This document shows positions 30,813 to 41,860 of a DNA stretch of 64,000 nt, one piece after another. Position numbers and translations under genes: made by a program. The notes under the pieces were generated by a model. That model searched no databases, was not told where the DNA came from, and saw only the letters and a program-made list of their open reading frames with translations. Every line of letters starts with the position of its first letter. Position 1 is the first letter of the stretch. Source of the stretch: Darksidea phi (taxonomy: Eukaryota > Ascomycota > Dothideomycetes > Pleosporales > Lentitheciaceae); NCBI GenBank assembly GCA_030770425.1, contig JASJFT010000163.1, forward strand, positions 1 to 64,000. The letters are read 5' to 3'.

Positions 30813-32051
30813 ATGCTTTCCCTCAAAACTTGTGCCGTTTTCCTGTCGTTCACTTGGTCCTTAGCGCTTGCTGTACCAGTCAACGACTTGAGTCCAAGTC
30901 CTCTCGCAAAGCGAGCCGGGGATGGGCCCGGAAGCAGCAAATCCAACCCAAAACAGGGTGTATTCAGAATTCAAGGTTGGGAAAATCTTGCCGAGATCGA
31001 CTGCTACATAATGCTCTGTATTCTTGGCACGAGTGTCTTGTCAGTATCTCGCTCGAGGAATGGAACTCCTAGCCATAGCTAACTGGGAATCCCACAGTCA
31101 GCGTGGCCCCCTCGACGATAATTGGGGAAACGACCAGTTTACAGAATGGGGGGGGAGCAATGAGCCATTCCACGACGGTAAACTCCAACAATATGGTACC
31201 TCGAGAGCTAGCGACTCGAACATAAGCCCAGAAGACTTTCCCTGGAGAAGCATACGATTGGAGCCCAACCAAAAAAGATATCTCACAGGTGGTCCGCAAG
31301 CGGAACAAGGAAGTGAGCTGGAAATACCTTTGTCTATGTCGTTGCAGTTTTCGCTAACACCATTCAGGTCAGGCAGGATGTATTACAAACGGGTACAATG
31401 GTCACTATGGTGGCGATGTCATTGGTCACGACGAGTGGTTTGAAATCAGATGGCGTGAAGAGTAAGAAGCAAACTTGCCTATCGTCACCATGGTCAATCT
31501 TACTGATAGGTATTAGGGACGCACACCTTATGGGAGAGATGTGTCAGGCGTGGCTTGAGAATGATCTCTCGAAGTGCGGCAACAACAAACAATTCAACAT
31601 TCTGGGTGCAGTAGGCGTCGTCCTTGCGCAATTGGTTTATTACTACGTCAGGTCAGAGGGCAGGTACTATCACGCAACGCAGAAGGGTACCAAGCGTGAC
31701 ATCCAATCCGTGCAATGGGACATCGACCCGGAGGAGCTCACATGGCCAGAGATCCCCCCCGACGCTGAGGAGGTGAAGCGCGCAATTGTCGTGCTTGACG
31801 AGGCTGGCAATGAGCTCGCCCGCACGGAAAAGCGTACGGTTGTGGAACTTGATGAGGCTGGAAATGAGCTGTCCAGCTCCGGCAAACGTGGAGTCGTGGA
31901 GCTTGACGAGGCTGGCAATGAGCTGTCCAGCTCCGACAAACGCGGAGTCGTGGAGCTTGACGAGGCTGGCAATGAGCTGTCTAGCTCCGACAAACGTGGA
32001 GTCGTGGAGCTTGACGAGGCTGGAAACGAGCTTCCCAGCTCCAAGAAGTGA
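30813..32051 (+). CDS. secreted protein with C-terminal KR-punctuated peptide repeats (candidate Kex2-processed repeat precursor)
   Basis: Four exons: 30813-31039, 31098-31312, 31368-31461, 31517-32051 (356 residues). The introns have donors GTCAGT, GTGAGC and GTAAG; GCTAAC branch sites are visible in the first two. A signal peptide (MLSLKTCAVFLSFTWSLALA) is followed by LAKR, a Kex2 site. A central domain of about 200 residues has motifs CYIMLCILG, RGPLDDNWGNDQ, QYGTSRASDS, EDFPWRSIRL, GHDEWFEI, EMCQAWL and QLVYYYVRSEG; I do not recognise the family. The tail, from codon 31782, is five units of 18 residues (last one 17) of type GVVELDEAGNELSSSDKR, each ending in KR or KK. Cutting by Kex2 would free near-identical acidic peptides, as for fungal KEP and dikaritin-type precursors. 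No UstY-like (DUF3328) oxidase is seen nearby, and the units lack the Tyr used in ustiloxin-type rings. Confidence 0.78.
31782..32048 (+). repeat. 54-bp in-frame coding repeats, five units
   Basis: Units start at 31782, 31836, 31890, 31944 and 31998. Units 3 and 4 encode identical peptides. Unit 1 differs most (VVLDEAGNELARTEKR). The core LDEAGNEL is unchanged in all five, while the residues just before KR vary. This gradient suggests array growth from within. Confidence 0.85.
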
Positions 32052-33320
32052 GAGAGATTTCCAAAGTTCTTGGACACTCGTTGTTCTACACGAAAGCTTA
32101 GGGAGACCGTGTAGGCAGGATTTATCAGTTGTATTCGCTCGTTGTTTTATCAGTTAGCAACTTCTTTTGACCATTTGGTATTTAACACTGAACCGTGTAC
32201 GCGCGTGCGTTTGAGCTTCCTGCGTACTATCCACTTCGGATCAACCGGCATGTTGAGCGCGCCGAGACAGCTGAGCTACTCAGCAACTCTCAAAGACCAT
32301 GCCCGCTAGCCCACCTATTCCTTGAGGTGCCCGGAAGTTAACTGCTGCTCCACAAGCCAATGAACTGGCCGCGCTGAACGTCCGACAAGTAGCCTGCCGC
32401 GATGTTGATTTGATAGGTGGGAGCCAAAAGCTTCCTCGGTCCGAGCGTAGTGTCGCCACCGTGTTCGGATAGTGCTGAGGTCATTCGAAGATAGGTAGCC
32501 CGTGATTAGAAGGGACGCATGCCGCGTGATTTATTAATCCGTCATTTATTCGGATTTAGGAACTGGTAAAAGTTTTATGCGCGTAACGATGCTGAACGGT
32601 ATCCAGCACAGACACGCTAAACCTATTCCAGATTCCGGCGCCCAACACCAGCTGCATAGCTCCACAGCTCTCTAGTCAGGGAGAGTGCCACCCTGTCTAA
32701 GAATGGTTTCTACCCCAAACAGAGCCTTTATTAACACACCAATCTCCTCCGCTCCCCTCGCCAAGGATAGAGAGGGCCCTAAAACAGTGCAATTTCTACC
32801 CTAATAGAGGGGATGTGAAATTGTAGTGAGTGATTCGAATCAAGCGATTCTATAGGTGATACTGGAGGCATGAAATTCTCTCGTGTGCTTTATGTCAAAG
32901 AGCGATTGTAATGTATCTGACCGATTGACCGCCTTAGGCACCAACATGCTTAGCAGTGAGTTTGATACTCTAGCCATTGCTTCTCTACTGATTGTCCAAC
33001 ATTCTCAAAAAGGAGCCGACACATTATCTTAGAGACTAATATTTGTTCATCCAAATAAGTACGACAGCTTTTCAAGAGGAGGTTTGATGTAAGGTTTAAA
33101 GTATCTGTCTAGCTAGTAGCTTTTTGCTCTATGACTTTTCTCTACATGGAATTTTGAGGGGACTAGAGCTTATTTCCCAGAGGACAAGCCTTAGGCTTTT
33201 ATTACCGAGCTAAAGATGGAAAAAGCGTAAGCTACATCACCCCTCTACTTTTGTGTAGTTTCGCATGGATAAGAACGTTCTATTCTAGTGTCAATATGTG
33301 CACTCTTGGAAGCTTCCCCT
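32052..33320. other. intergenic, no gene seen
   Basis: 3' flank of the repeat-peptide gene up to the 14-bp target duplication of the element at 33335. No open frames or motifs of note. Confidence 0.45.
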
Positions 33321-33334
33321 TTATTAGAACTTAT

Positions 33335-34586
33335 TTGATTTGGATTTGCATAGTGGGAGTCTCTTCAGAAGGTCCGCACGAAATACAGTAGGAGTTTGTA
33401 CACAGTAGAGGTGCTATACCCACACCTTATACACGATAATAGAGCTGTAGAGCTGTATACAGTACTGTCGATCGTGAGCGACGAGGTGATGTTTCGAACA
33501 TTGAGGCGCTAGACGAGAAATGATATATAATGCCGAACCACAGAGCGTTGGGAGACCAACAGCGATAGCGAGGAGTTAGCGCACCAACACCACCCATAGT
33601 ATAAAAATTGCCCGCGATGATACTAGTATCCCACTCACATCCATCTCTTATCCTCAGCTAGCTTCCTTACTACATCTATCTCTTATCCTTAGCTAGCTTC
33701 CTTACTATATCCATCTCTTATCTTTAGCCAGCTTCCTTACTACATATCCTTAGTCTTCTAGTAACGGCGAGAGTAGTAGTACCAACATACCCTCTTCCCT
33801 AAACTTACTATTAATACCCACCAACTATATATCTTCGCCAACGATCGTTCGCCTAGTCCTTTAGTAGGACCTTTAGTAGGAGGAACTAGAGTAGAATAGG
33901 CTATTTGAGTACAGCGCTCTAAACCTTTTAAATATCGCGGCGGAGTATCCCCGGCGCTACAAGCGGGAGGTACTGTCGATAGGGCTCCTTAATTACAATA
34001 ACTAGTAGTATAAAACTAACTATACGTTAGATATATTCGAGGGAACGAGCGGTAATAGAATTCTCGTACAGCTATTAGTAGTTACCTATATTATGTTCCT
34101 ATCCGAGGCCCTACATAACGAGGATAGGCGTTTCGTCTAGAGGCAGCTGTACTGTCTGTACAGGCTGGAGGAAAAGCTTGTACAGGGAGGATCGTTGTAG
34201 ATGGAGGAATCGGCCTTCTTAAGAGGCTATCAAGGGAGCGAATACCTAACGTGGAAGATGGAGCTGGTATCCATAGTAGATACGATACGAACGATGGCGT
34301 AGGGGATCGAATACGGAGGAACCGGTAGGGATGGGCAGAACGGAGGACGATAGGGATACCTGGCTAGGGAGGGTAGGAGGTTTGGCGTTATCGGCGCGTT
34401 TAACTATCTGCATGTATCATTAGTAAATTAGGAGCTATCATTGTCCTATAGTTGCTGCCTGTGCTATTGCGTGAGATGTCGAAACATTGAAACACAATAA
34501 GGTAATTAGAATCACGAAAAACACAGCCAGCCCAGGAGCCAACGTGACGTCACGCCGGGTAGTGGCCCAAGCTCCTGGGGGAGGGG
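33335..34586 (+). mobile_element. 1.25-kb element with 14-bp target duplication, copy 2
   Basis: Flanked by perfect 14-bp direct repeats, TTATTAGAACTTAT at 33321-33334 and 34587-34600. It is the reverse complement of the element at 3117-4288 over its whole length. Three units of about 34 bp (CATCTCTTATCCTTAGCTAG type) lie at about 33640-33745; copy 1 has two. A relic reading frame runs on the plus strand from about 33895 to 34410, with pieces LFEYSALNLLNIAAEYPRRY, YTLDIFEGTSGNRILVQLL and FLSEALHNEDRRFV, broken mainly by TAG codons that could stem from CAG. No LTR, no inverted ends, no poly-A. Confidence 0.8.
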
Positions 34587-34600
34587 TTATTAGAACTTAT

Positions 34601-36145
34601 ATATGCAGCAAGATTCACTTATGCATAAGTAAATAAGGGCTATGTTACCCCTAAGATATGAATATGGGAAATGGATTGTATAATGGGCATTAAGGAGTAG
34701 AAGCAACACGTAAAACCCATTCAAAGCAGTAGCTGGAAACAGGATGGCGTCGATGTTCGTTCACGTTCACAGAGAAGGGAATGACCTAAGGTTTATTTGG
34801 AGCTCTAGAGCGGTATCGACCCATCAGTAACTCCTGACTAGCTCCAATAATTTTCGACACCCGAAACTCAGGAAAAGGGCCAAATGCGTGCTAGGCGGTG
34901 GAATAAGGTTATCAACAACCGATGAGACTTGGTATGAGAAAGACGGCTTTGGCAAATATCCTCACGCGATATTCTTAGGCGTCCAAATGCTTCTTCTCAC
35001 AAAAACTTCCGGAATAAAGCTATCTAGAGGCCGCCTTTGGTGCCTTTTTTTCCGTCACTGCGTGCAGGCCATGTGGTGCCCTTCATCTCGCCCGTCGTGG
35101 AGTGATCCATCCCAATGATTAATTAAACCTAGTTCTGCTTCCAGTCAGTTGATGTTGGATGTAGGACTCGGAATCGTCCAATCAGCGTTGTGAAGCAGAA
35201 TCAAGTTCCGAGGCTCAGGTAGGCTTTAAGCCGAGGCGGGACTAGCGTTAGCCTTAGTGATAGTGTGGGGATCAAGACTTTACGCCTTACCGCACAATCG
35301 TCGGAAAGAGAGCTAACTTTAGTATCTTCTGAAGGTCGCTTCGTACGGGCCTATGCACAACTCTCTGTTGTGAATGCATTCTCTTGAAGCTGTCTTAACA
35401 TCGAAAAGACGGACGGTGCCAGTTTACAAGTCAACAGAATCACCACAGAACTGGATCACAAACCTCGCATGGTCGGAGGAGATCAGGCGAGAGCTGGGAT
35501 TTACCCCGCAATTTTGGACTGCCATGTGGACTAGAAGTACCCTGTTGACCGGGGGGGTATTGAAACAGCCCGACAACAGCTAAATGACCTCTCGGGATAC
35601 AATGGCGTTCCTAGCAACATGCGGTAAACCAATCATCGGTACCCATAGAATTTGGACGGGAGAAGGAAGCGGCACAAGACACGTTCGTATACATACCCAT
35701 GAATCGCCTTATGCATACCCCGCAACTTGCGCGCATATATCAGTAACCTTGTCAGCAAAGCGGCTGCCAAAGCGCATGGGTTGCTCCTACATTCGCTTGA
35801 AGCTGTTCCGCTAATCTTGATATTCCACCTCTACCACGCCTGCGGCCCGCCTTGTTGTAATCAATCTGGTCTTGGTGGGTGTCCTTCAATATGCCTCCAC
35901 CAGGATGCTCCCTATGCTTCTTTGAGAAGCTGGACATTTACCTCGGTCGAACAGTGCTGGTAGCAAAGATTCTTGAGAGAATCCTGGGAGTACAGCTTGA
36001 GAGGAGCTTCGTTACCGCGGCATCTTTTTCGAGCAAGGAAGGTTGGAGTTGGTCAACGGTGAGGAGAAGAACGAACCTCGGTATCTTCGACAGAGGGATG
36101 CTTTGATAATACGACAGCAAGGAATTTGTATCTCAAGGGATGAGA
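34601..36145. other. intergenic with unassigned frames
   Basis: Two plus-strand frames (35374-35583 and 35584-35814) are in register and separated by one TAA; together they would give about 145 codons without any family motif. I see no signal peptide or splice partner. Upstream region of the cutinase gene. Confidence 0.35.
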
Positions 36146-36153
36146 TATATAAG
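36146..36153 (+). promoter_or_regulatory. TATA box of the cutinase gene
   Basis: TATATAAG, 176 bp before the ATG at 36322, followed by a C/T-rich leader. Confidence 0.5.
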
Positions 36154-36321
36154 ATGGAACTTCATGCCCATCAATGTAGGCAAGCGACGACCGAAGTCCT
36201 CTGAGCATCTTCCCCCTTCACTCACTCTTTGTTCATTCTTCACTTCATTCATTGCCTTCCAACACCATCGCCTTCTTGCCCTTGACAAGATCCCACCAAT
36301 CTTCTCCTCCAAGCACCCATC

Positions 36322-37095
36322 ATGCACTTCTATCAGATCCTCGCTCTAGCATCTATTGCCACCGCTCTTCCCCTTGAGGTTAGCACGGATCAATTGGACC
36401 GCACGAGCCTCACAGAGAATGAGTTCTCGCGAAGCTCGAGTTGCGGGAAAGTTATATTCGTCTGGGCCCGTGGCTCGACCGAAGCTGGCAACATGGTAAG
36501 CACTAAAGTGGTCAAGTCAGTGTCGCATCATTTACCTAATCAATGGATAGGGCTCCATTATTGGACAGCCACTGGGCGATGAGCTTCGCAAGAAGTATGG
36601 ATCAGACCTTCAAATTGAAGGCATCGACTACGCGGCGCTTCTCTCAACCAACTATCTCCCCGGCGGCACTGATGCCGTCTCCGAAAAAATGATGAGGGAC
36701 GTTCTCGAAGCCGTCCATAATCGCTGCCCTAAGGCGGTCATTGTGACCGGTGGCTACTCGTCAGTTCCACATCCCCTAGATCTATGCACGAAAACTGACA
36801 TCGCAACAGTCAAGGTGCCGCTGTCAACCACCGTGCCATCGAGGACCTGAGTGCCGCTGTCAAGGATCAGATCGCCGGTGTCGTTACTTTTGGCGATACC
36901 CAGAATCGAGCCGACGGTGGTCGCATCCCTAACTTTCCTCAGAACAAGCTCAAGATCTTTTGCGGTAGCGCGCTTGCTCATGATACCGTCTGCGACGGTA
37001 ATCTCGAAGCCGCTATCCTCCTTCCTCATCTTAGCTACGGTAGCGATGCCGACGAGGGAGCTGCATTCCTAATCAGCAAGATCGGTACTGTCTAA
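36322..37095 (+). CDS. cutinase (carbohydrate esterase family 5)
   Basis: Three exons, 36322-36495, 36551-36759 and 36810-37095, with introns of 55 and 50 bp (donors GTAAGC and GTCAGT); 222 residues. A signal peptide (MHFYQILALASIATALP) is followed by the cutinase core: VIFVWARGSTEAGNMG, then GGYSQGAA, where the catalytic Ser128 codon is split by intron 2, AHDTVCDGN with Asp186, and HLSYGSD with His201. Four cysteines fit the two usual disulfides. Length and motif spacing match the family. It would be secreted and hydrolyse cutin or other polyesters of plant surfaces, which points to a plant-associated or saprotrophic life. Confidence 0.93.
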
Positions 37096-40000
37096 GCCAG
37101 AACCTTCTGGGGTGATACGCTTTTCTCTGCGAGATCTTCTTTTGTACTGTTGGATGATTGGATGGAGCCCAGGGGAACATCGCAATGTTCTCCATCCCCT
37201 CATTTTTGCCGTCTTTTACTCTGTTTGCTCTCTTTTATTCAAGCAGATATGTTACGAACCCCGACATGGAGCCGTCGTATTCCCTTCACCTCGGCGAGGC
37301 ATGGAGGATCGTTCAATTCGGTTTCTATTTTTGATTGGCATGGAGCTGAGCTTCTTCCGTTGTATATAGTCTTTCTAGCTTTATAAAAATTTGCTTGCAA
37401 ACCAAGAGAATGCTCTAAAATGAAGTTGCACATACAGCCACGTTGGCGTTGCGTAGTCAGAGCGGGCCAGTGAGATGCCCGACGCTTAAGATAGGCACTC
37501 TTAGAGGCGGCGTTATTTGGACTCATGCCCATATAAGACCCTGGTTTTAATACCCAATCAACGGCAAAGAATAGATGATCATCCTGTTGGTTTCGCGCGG
37601 TGGAAAAGATGACTGCATTGCGGTAGCTAAAACGGATTTCCCAGTCTTCGCTCGCTCATGCGCCACTTAACGGTTGGTGTGTTTCAAAACTTTCTTGTCA
37701 TTTTGTTTGAAACGTGAAGGATGCATCTTCGATTTTGACAGTGGCACGGTAAAGATGTCTTTGTACCCGAACATCGTCCCCGCACGGCGCATTTGAGTAG
37801 TTGGGAACAAAAATGTGTGGTCGGCAGTCGAGGCGGTACTGTACTACTGCCTAGTGTTGTCGAGTAAGATTTGTTTCATCTCACCACCCGGAAAGTCTGG
37901 GCGTGTGCTTCTTCCCGTGCGGATGGAGCGTTGGATGGTAGCGAAATAGGGGAGTGGCAGTGCGAGGAGTATCGACCGGAGATGTACGTTCGACAACGCA
38001 TGTTGGTGCTTGCTAAGACTTGTATATTGCACCCAAATATAACCGCTTGGTGACGATGACCAACTCCGTTTCAGCAAATTGACACTGTTTGCTGCTGTGT
38101 CGCGCGCCGTCTAGGCGTTCGCTGTGCCGTAGTGAGTGACCCACGGATAGTATGAGTATTATATGTGGTATGAGTAACGTTGGTGGTGGTTGCGAAGCCA
38201 CTCAGCTGCCGTGTGCTGTGTGGAAAGACGTGTTACTGCGAGGACGACTGGTTGCCCTTCGAACGATTCGAGCAGGCATGACCTAGAGGACGCGCATCGG
38301 GTTTCCCGACTTCACCATCTCCGTATCACGGCATTCTCTTCCCTTCGTCCCGTACTGCGCTGGGCCGCCAATCAAAATCGAATCGCATCGCGAACCCTGG
38401 TGTCAGCTTCTCCCGCCCCTCGGTGTTTTGCTTCTTTTCCGATCACCTCTGCGCCGCCTCGGGAACATAGTTATCGCGAGAGGGATACCAGCCTCTCTTG
38501 CCGAACGGCTCAGCTGTGCATCAGGCCTGCTATCTTGTCTCTGTGGGAAGGGCGGTTGACAGGCACTACCGTCTAGCCGTCTCACTGGTCGTATCGCGCG
38601 CATCTGCGAGACAACGCGAGACGAGACGAGACGAGACGGGAGAACTCTCTACCGAAGGACAGCGATTGGATGACTGCGTGCGCCGCCAAGCTTCTGCGGC
38701 TTCTCACATCAGCGGCTGCGGTGACTTCAGATCTGGCCCAATTTCTTATCGCTATCGATAGGCTTGCAGAGTGCTTCTCGGGAAATTGGAGCACGAGGGC
38801 GCTTCCACCGACTGATGCACAAGACAACACAAGACAACCCAAGTCAACGCAAGACAACGCAGCTTGTGCGCCGGACTAGGCGGCGCGCACGAGACGCCGT
38901 TGCCCACTGCATAGCCCTAGCGTTGTACGGTGCAATTCGCCCGCCACAATTTCCACAGCGCCGCGATGCCAACCCACCATCGCCGAGGAACCACCTCACC
39001 ATCGTCGAAGAAAGAGCTTGGTTTCGGAGGCGAAGGCTCAGGGGGTCCACGCCACGATCAACACGGTCCACGTCCCGAGAGCGGCCAGGAGGCTGGCGAT
39101 GGGCCGTTGATCTGGGCCCGAGATGGCGCTGGCGGTGATGGAAGGTATCGTGGGATTCTGGAGATTGCGATCCGAGGCGCACAGGGCGCGCCGGGTGTCT
39201 GCCGCGTGTGACGCCAGCGCGCGTTGCAAGGCAGATGGAAGCCCTAATTCATCTCATCATTCAGGTGTACACAAGAGATGGGACGATAGCTGCCTGAGGA
39301 CAATGCAGTCCGCTTACCGTCGCATCGTTCAGAGGGTCTTACTGCAAGGCTGCATACTGCATGATCCAAAAGCAGGTCCCAGGCGATCCCTTACTGTCGT
39401 GTTTCAGCGCTCTGTTTGCGCCCTAGCGGCCGAGATCCCTGCTCCAGCGAGGCACCTGGATGATCGTGGTTTCACATCTTTTGTCTGTAGCGTTCCTTCA
39501 TTTCAGCTTGCCCAGGCCGGAAAACACCATCGGACTTTTCGTTGGTGATATCTTCTCTCTCCCCCCCGTCCCCTCCTTTCCCGCCGCCCTCGCCTTGAAC
39601 AGTCGTTCCTTACCTTCCCACCCGTTACAATCCTTTTTTGCGCTTAGCTCTGCGGGCTATTACACGCTCCTTTCTGTAGATTTGCTTGCATCGAAAAAGA
39701 AAAAAAAAAACACTTGAGACGGAAGTCCTGGCGGCTGAGCAGAGGGTTCAATCCGTTACCGACACTTGACACCATTCCGACCGAAACCATCGCTACGTTG
39801 ACCGTTGCTCGTTTACCACTACTTGACCGACCATCGAAACCACAATTTCCTGCCCATCGCGCTGTCGCATCATCCACGTCGGCACCGGGAGCAAACGCCC
39901 ACTTGTGCGCAATTTGGTTCACCGCTACATCCAACAGCCTATCTTTGCGCAATATTTACGGTGTACAACTTCGTGCGCGACAAAACGCTCCTTCGCAACC
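37096..40000. other. long intergenic region with simple repeats
   Basis: 2.9 kb without a convincing gene. It holds four GAGAC units (38618-38637), about four degenerate 10-bp units AAGACAACRC (38820-38860), and C/T-rich tracts (39555-39620) with an A-run near 39700. Many GC-rich overlapping frames on both strands (38190-39550) lack motifs and look like composition effects. The last 300 bp are the leader of the DUF1996 gene. Confidence 0.45.
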
Positions 40001-41860
40001 ATGAAGTCAGTCACGAGTGTTACGGCCGCTGTGGCCCTTCTCTCGGGTACCACCAATGCTTTCTTTCGCATGGAATGCTTCTCTCGAACAGCGCTTGCTC
40101 GCATGGATCCCCTCGTTAATCCAGGAAAAGTCTCCGCGCATGCGCATGTCATCCATGGTGGCGTCAGTAAGTAAAAGCCCCCGGACTTTTTCCACTTGGA
40201 CCTACCCATGAACGCATAGCGACCATTTCTATGGAAAGTGTTTTTGACGAGACGAACGCCTCCAAGGAAGGCAGTTCATGTTTCAGCTGTCATGTCAACC
40301 AGGTTGGGAAGCTCGCTGGGAGATGACGCATTTGACGTTTCAGGGCCGAGAATCTTTACGCTGACCCCTGCGACAGACTTCAATCTGGACACGACATACG
40401 ATGATCTTAGAGCGTCGAACTGCACGTCTTGCAGGGTGGTGGACGACAAGTCGGCCTATTGGTAGGCGCGTTCCGTTGCTGATGTTCGTATTGTCCTAAC
40501 GAGTTCAGGACCCCCGCTCTGATGTTCCAACATGAAAATGGCACTTTTCAGATCGTTGATCAAGTTGGTGGCATGCTCGTATATTACAACCCGGTGCATA
40601 ATGAGGGCGAGAAGGTTGAAGCCTACCCTCCTGGTTTCCGCATGATTGCTGGCAAAAATGAGTTGCGCTCGTTCTACACAGATATCAACAGCGTACCCGA
40701 GAAATCGCTCTATAGGGAGGAGGACATGACGCAGTCTGCGCTCGGACAGAAAGCCATGGGCTTCAACTGTTTGAACTATAAGGGAAAGCCCGAGGCTGCC
40801 TTCTACCGGCACGAGATGCCGGAGAAGTCGTTCCTGGACCAGAACTGCCTGGATGGCCTCCGTGCTGAAATCGCGTTCCCTTCTTGCTGGAATGGTGAGG
40901 TGGATTCCGACAACCACCAGGACCATGTGGCCTACCCTACTGCAGTCGAAACTGGAGGCACTTGCCCCGAGGGTTTCGATCGCCGCCTTCCTACCATGTT
41001 GTTTGAGACCAAGTGGAATACCTATGCCTTCAAAGACATGCCCGGCCAGTTTACTTTCGCCAACGGTGACCCTACTGGTATGACCTTCCTAACATGCTGC
41101 AATATCTTATACTAATCATCAAATAGGTTTTGGTTATCACGGAGACTACATCATGGGCTGGGACGAGAGCATTCTCCAAGATGCGATCGACACATGCCTC
41201 GACCAATCCGGAAGGATTGAGGACTGCCCCGTCTTCAGTAGCCGGACTGAGCTCCAAACCGAGACCAAGTGCACCGAATGCAGGATGGAGCTTCCCGAAG
41301 AGATTGCCAACGAAGACTGTGCTGGACCAATGGATGCTCTCTGCGGCGGTGTTCAAGTTTCACGTGAAGAAGGCGGTTCCATGCCTAGCGGCGACAACGC
41401 GAGCCCCCAAGTTGCGCCTGCGAAGCCTGCTGAGCCCGCTTCCGCGGACGCCCCTCCTACACTTACATCAAGTGCTGCTGCCGAAGTTTCCAGCGTGCCA
41501 AAAATGCCTTACACTGCTCCCGAGACCAAGCCCACCGACCCAATCGCCGGTCCAGTCAATGGTCAAGGCCCTGCGGACTCGGAGATTCAAGCCGGATACG
41601 CTCCTGTCGTCCCGGTTCCCGCGGCCCCTGCACCTACACAACCACCAGCCCAGCAGCCACAGGAAGGGCCTGTCACCGGTCCTACAACTATCTACCGCAC
41701 GCTATCCGACAGGATCGAAGAAGTCGTATATGTCGAGCAAACGGAAACCGTCTATGTCACCGCCTCTGCGTCGCAAAAGTATCGTCGTCACGCGCATGCG
41801 CATCACATGATGATGCACAAGCGGGACCGCGAGCACGGATTGCTCGGAGGCAAATACTAA
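40001..41860 (+). CDS. secreted DUF1996 protein
   Basis: Four exons: 40001-40166, 40377-40461, 40509-41077, 41127-41860, giving 517 residues. The start is the ATG at 40001 with a signal peptide (MKSVTSVTAAVALLSGTTNA). DUF1996 landmarks follow in order: FFRMECFSRTALARMDPLVN, AHAHVIHGG, NCTSC before KSAYW and TPALMF, VGGMLVYY, AYPPGFRMIAG, MGFNCLNY, IAFPSCWNG, DNHQDHVAYP and GYHGDYIMGWD. After about residue 380 come a Pro/Ala/Thr-rich linker and a His/Arg-rich tail. Family members are secreted fungal proteins of unsettled biochemistry, often joined to WSC domains; none is seen here. The first intron (210 bp) is long for this window but gives the only acceptor that restores the motif. Confidence 0.85.

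Noticed and set aside
30813..32051. Ustiloxin/dikaritin biosynthetic cluster
   Set aside because: KR repeats fit, but no DUF3328 gene, tyrosinase or methyltransferase partner is near, and the cores lack Tyr; kept only as a Kex2-processed precursor.
38190..39550. Several overlapping GC-rich ORFs on both strands
   Set aside because: Rich in Arg, Pro, Ser and His with no motif, no splice logic and frames open on both strands at once; a composition effect.
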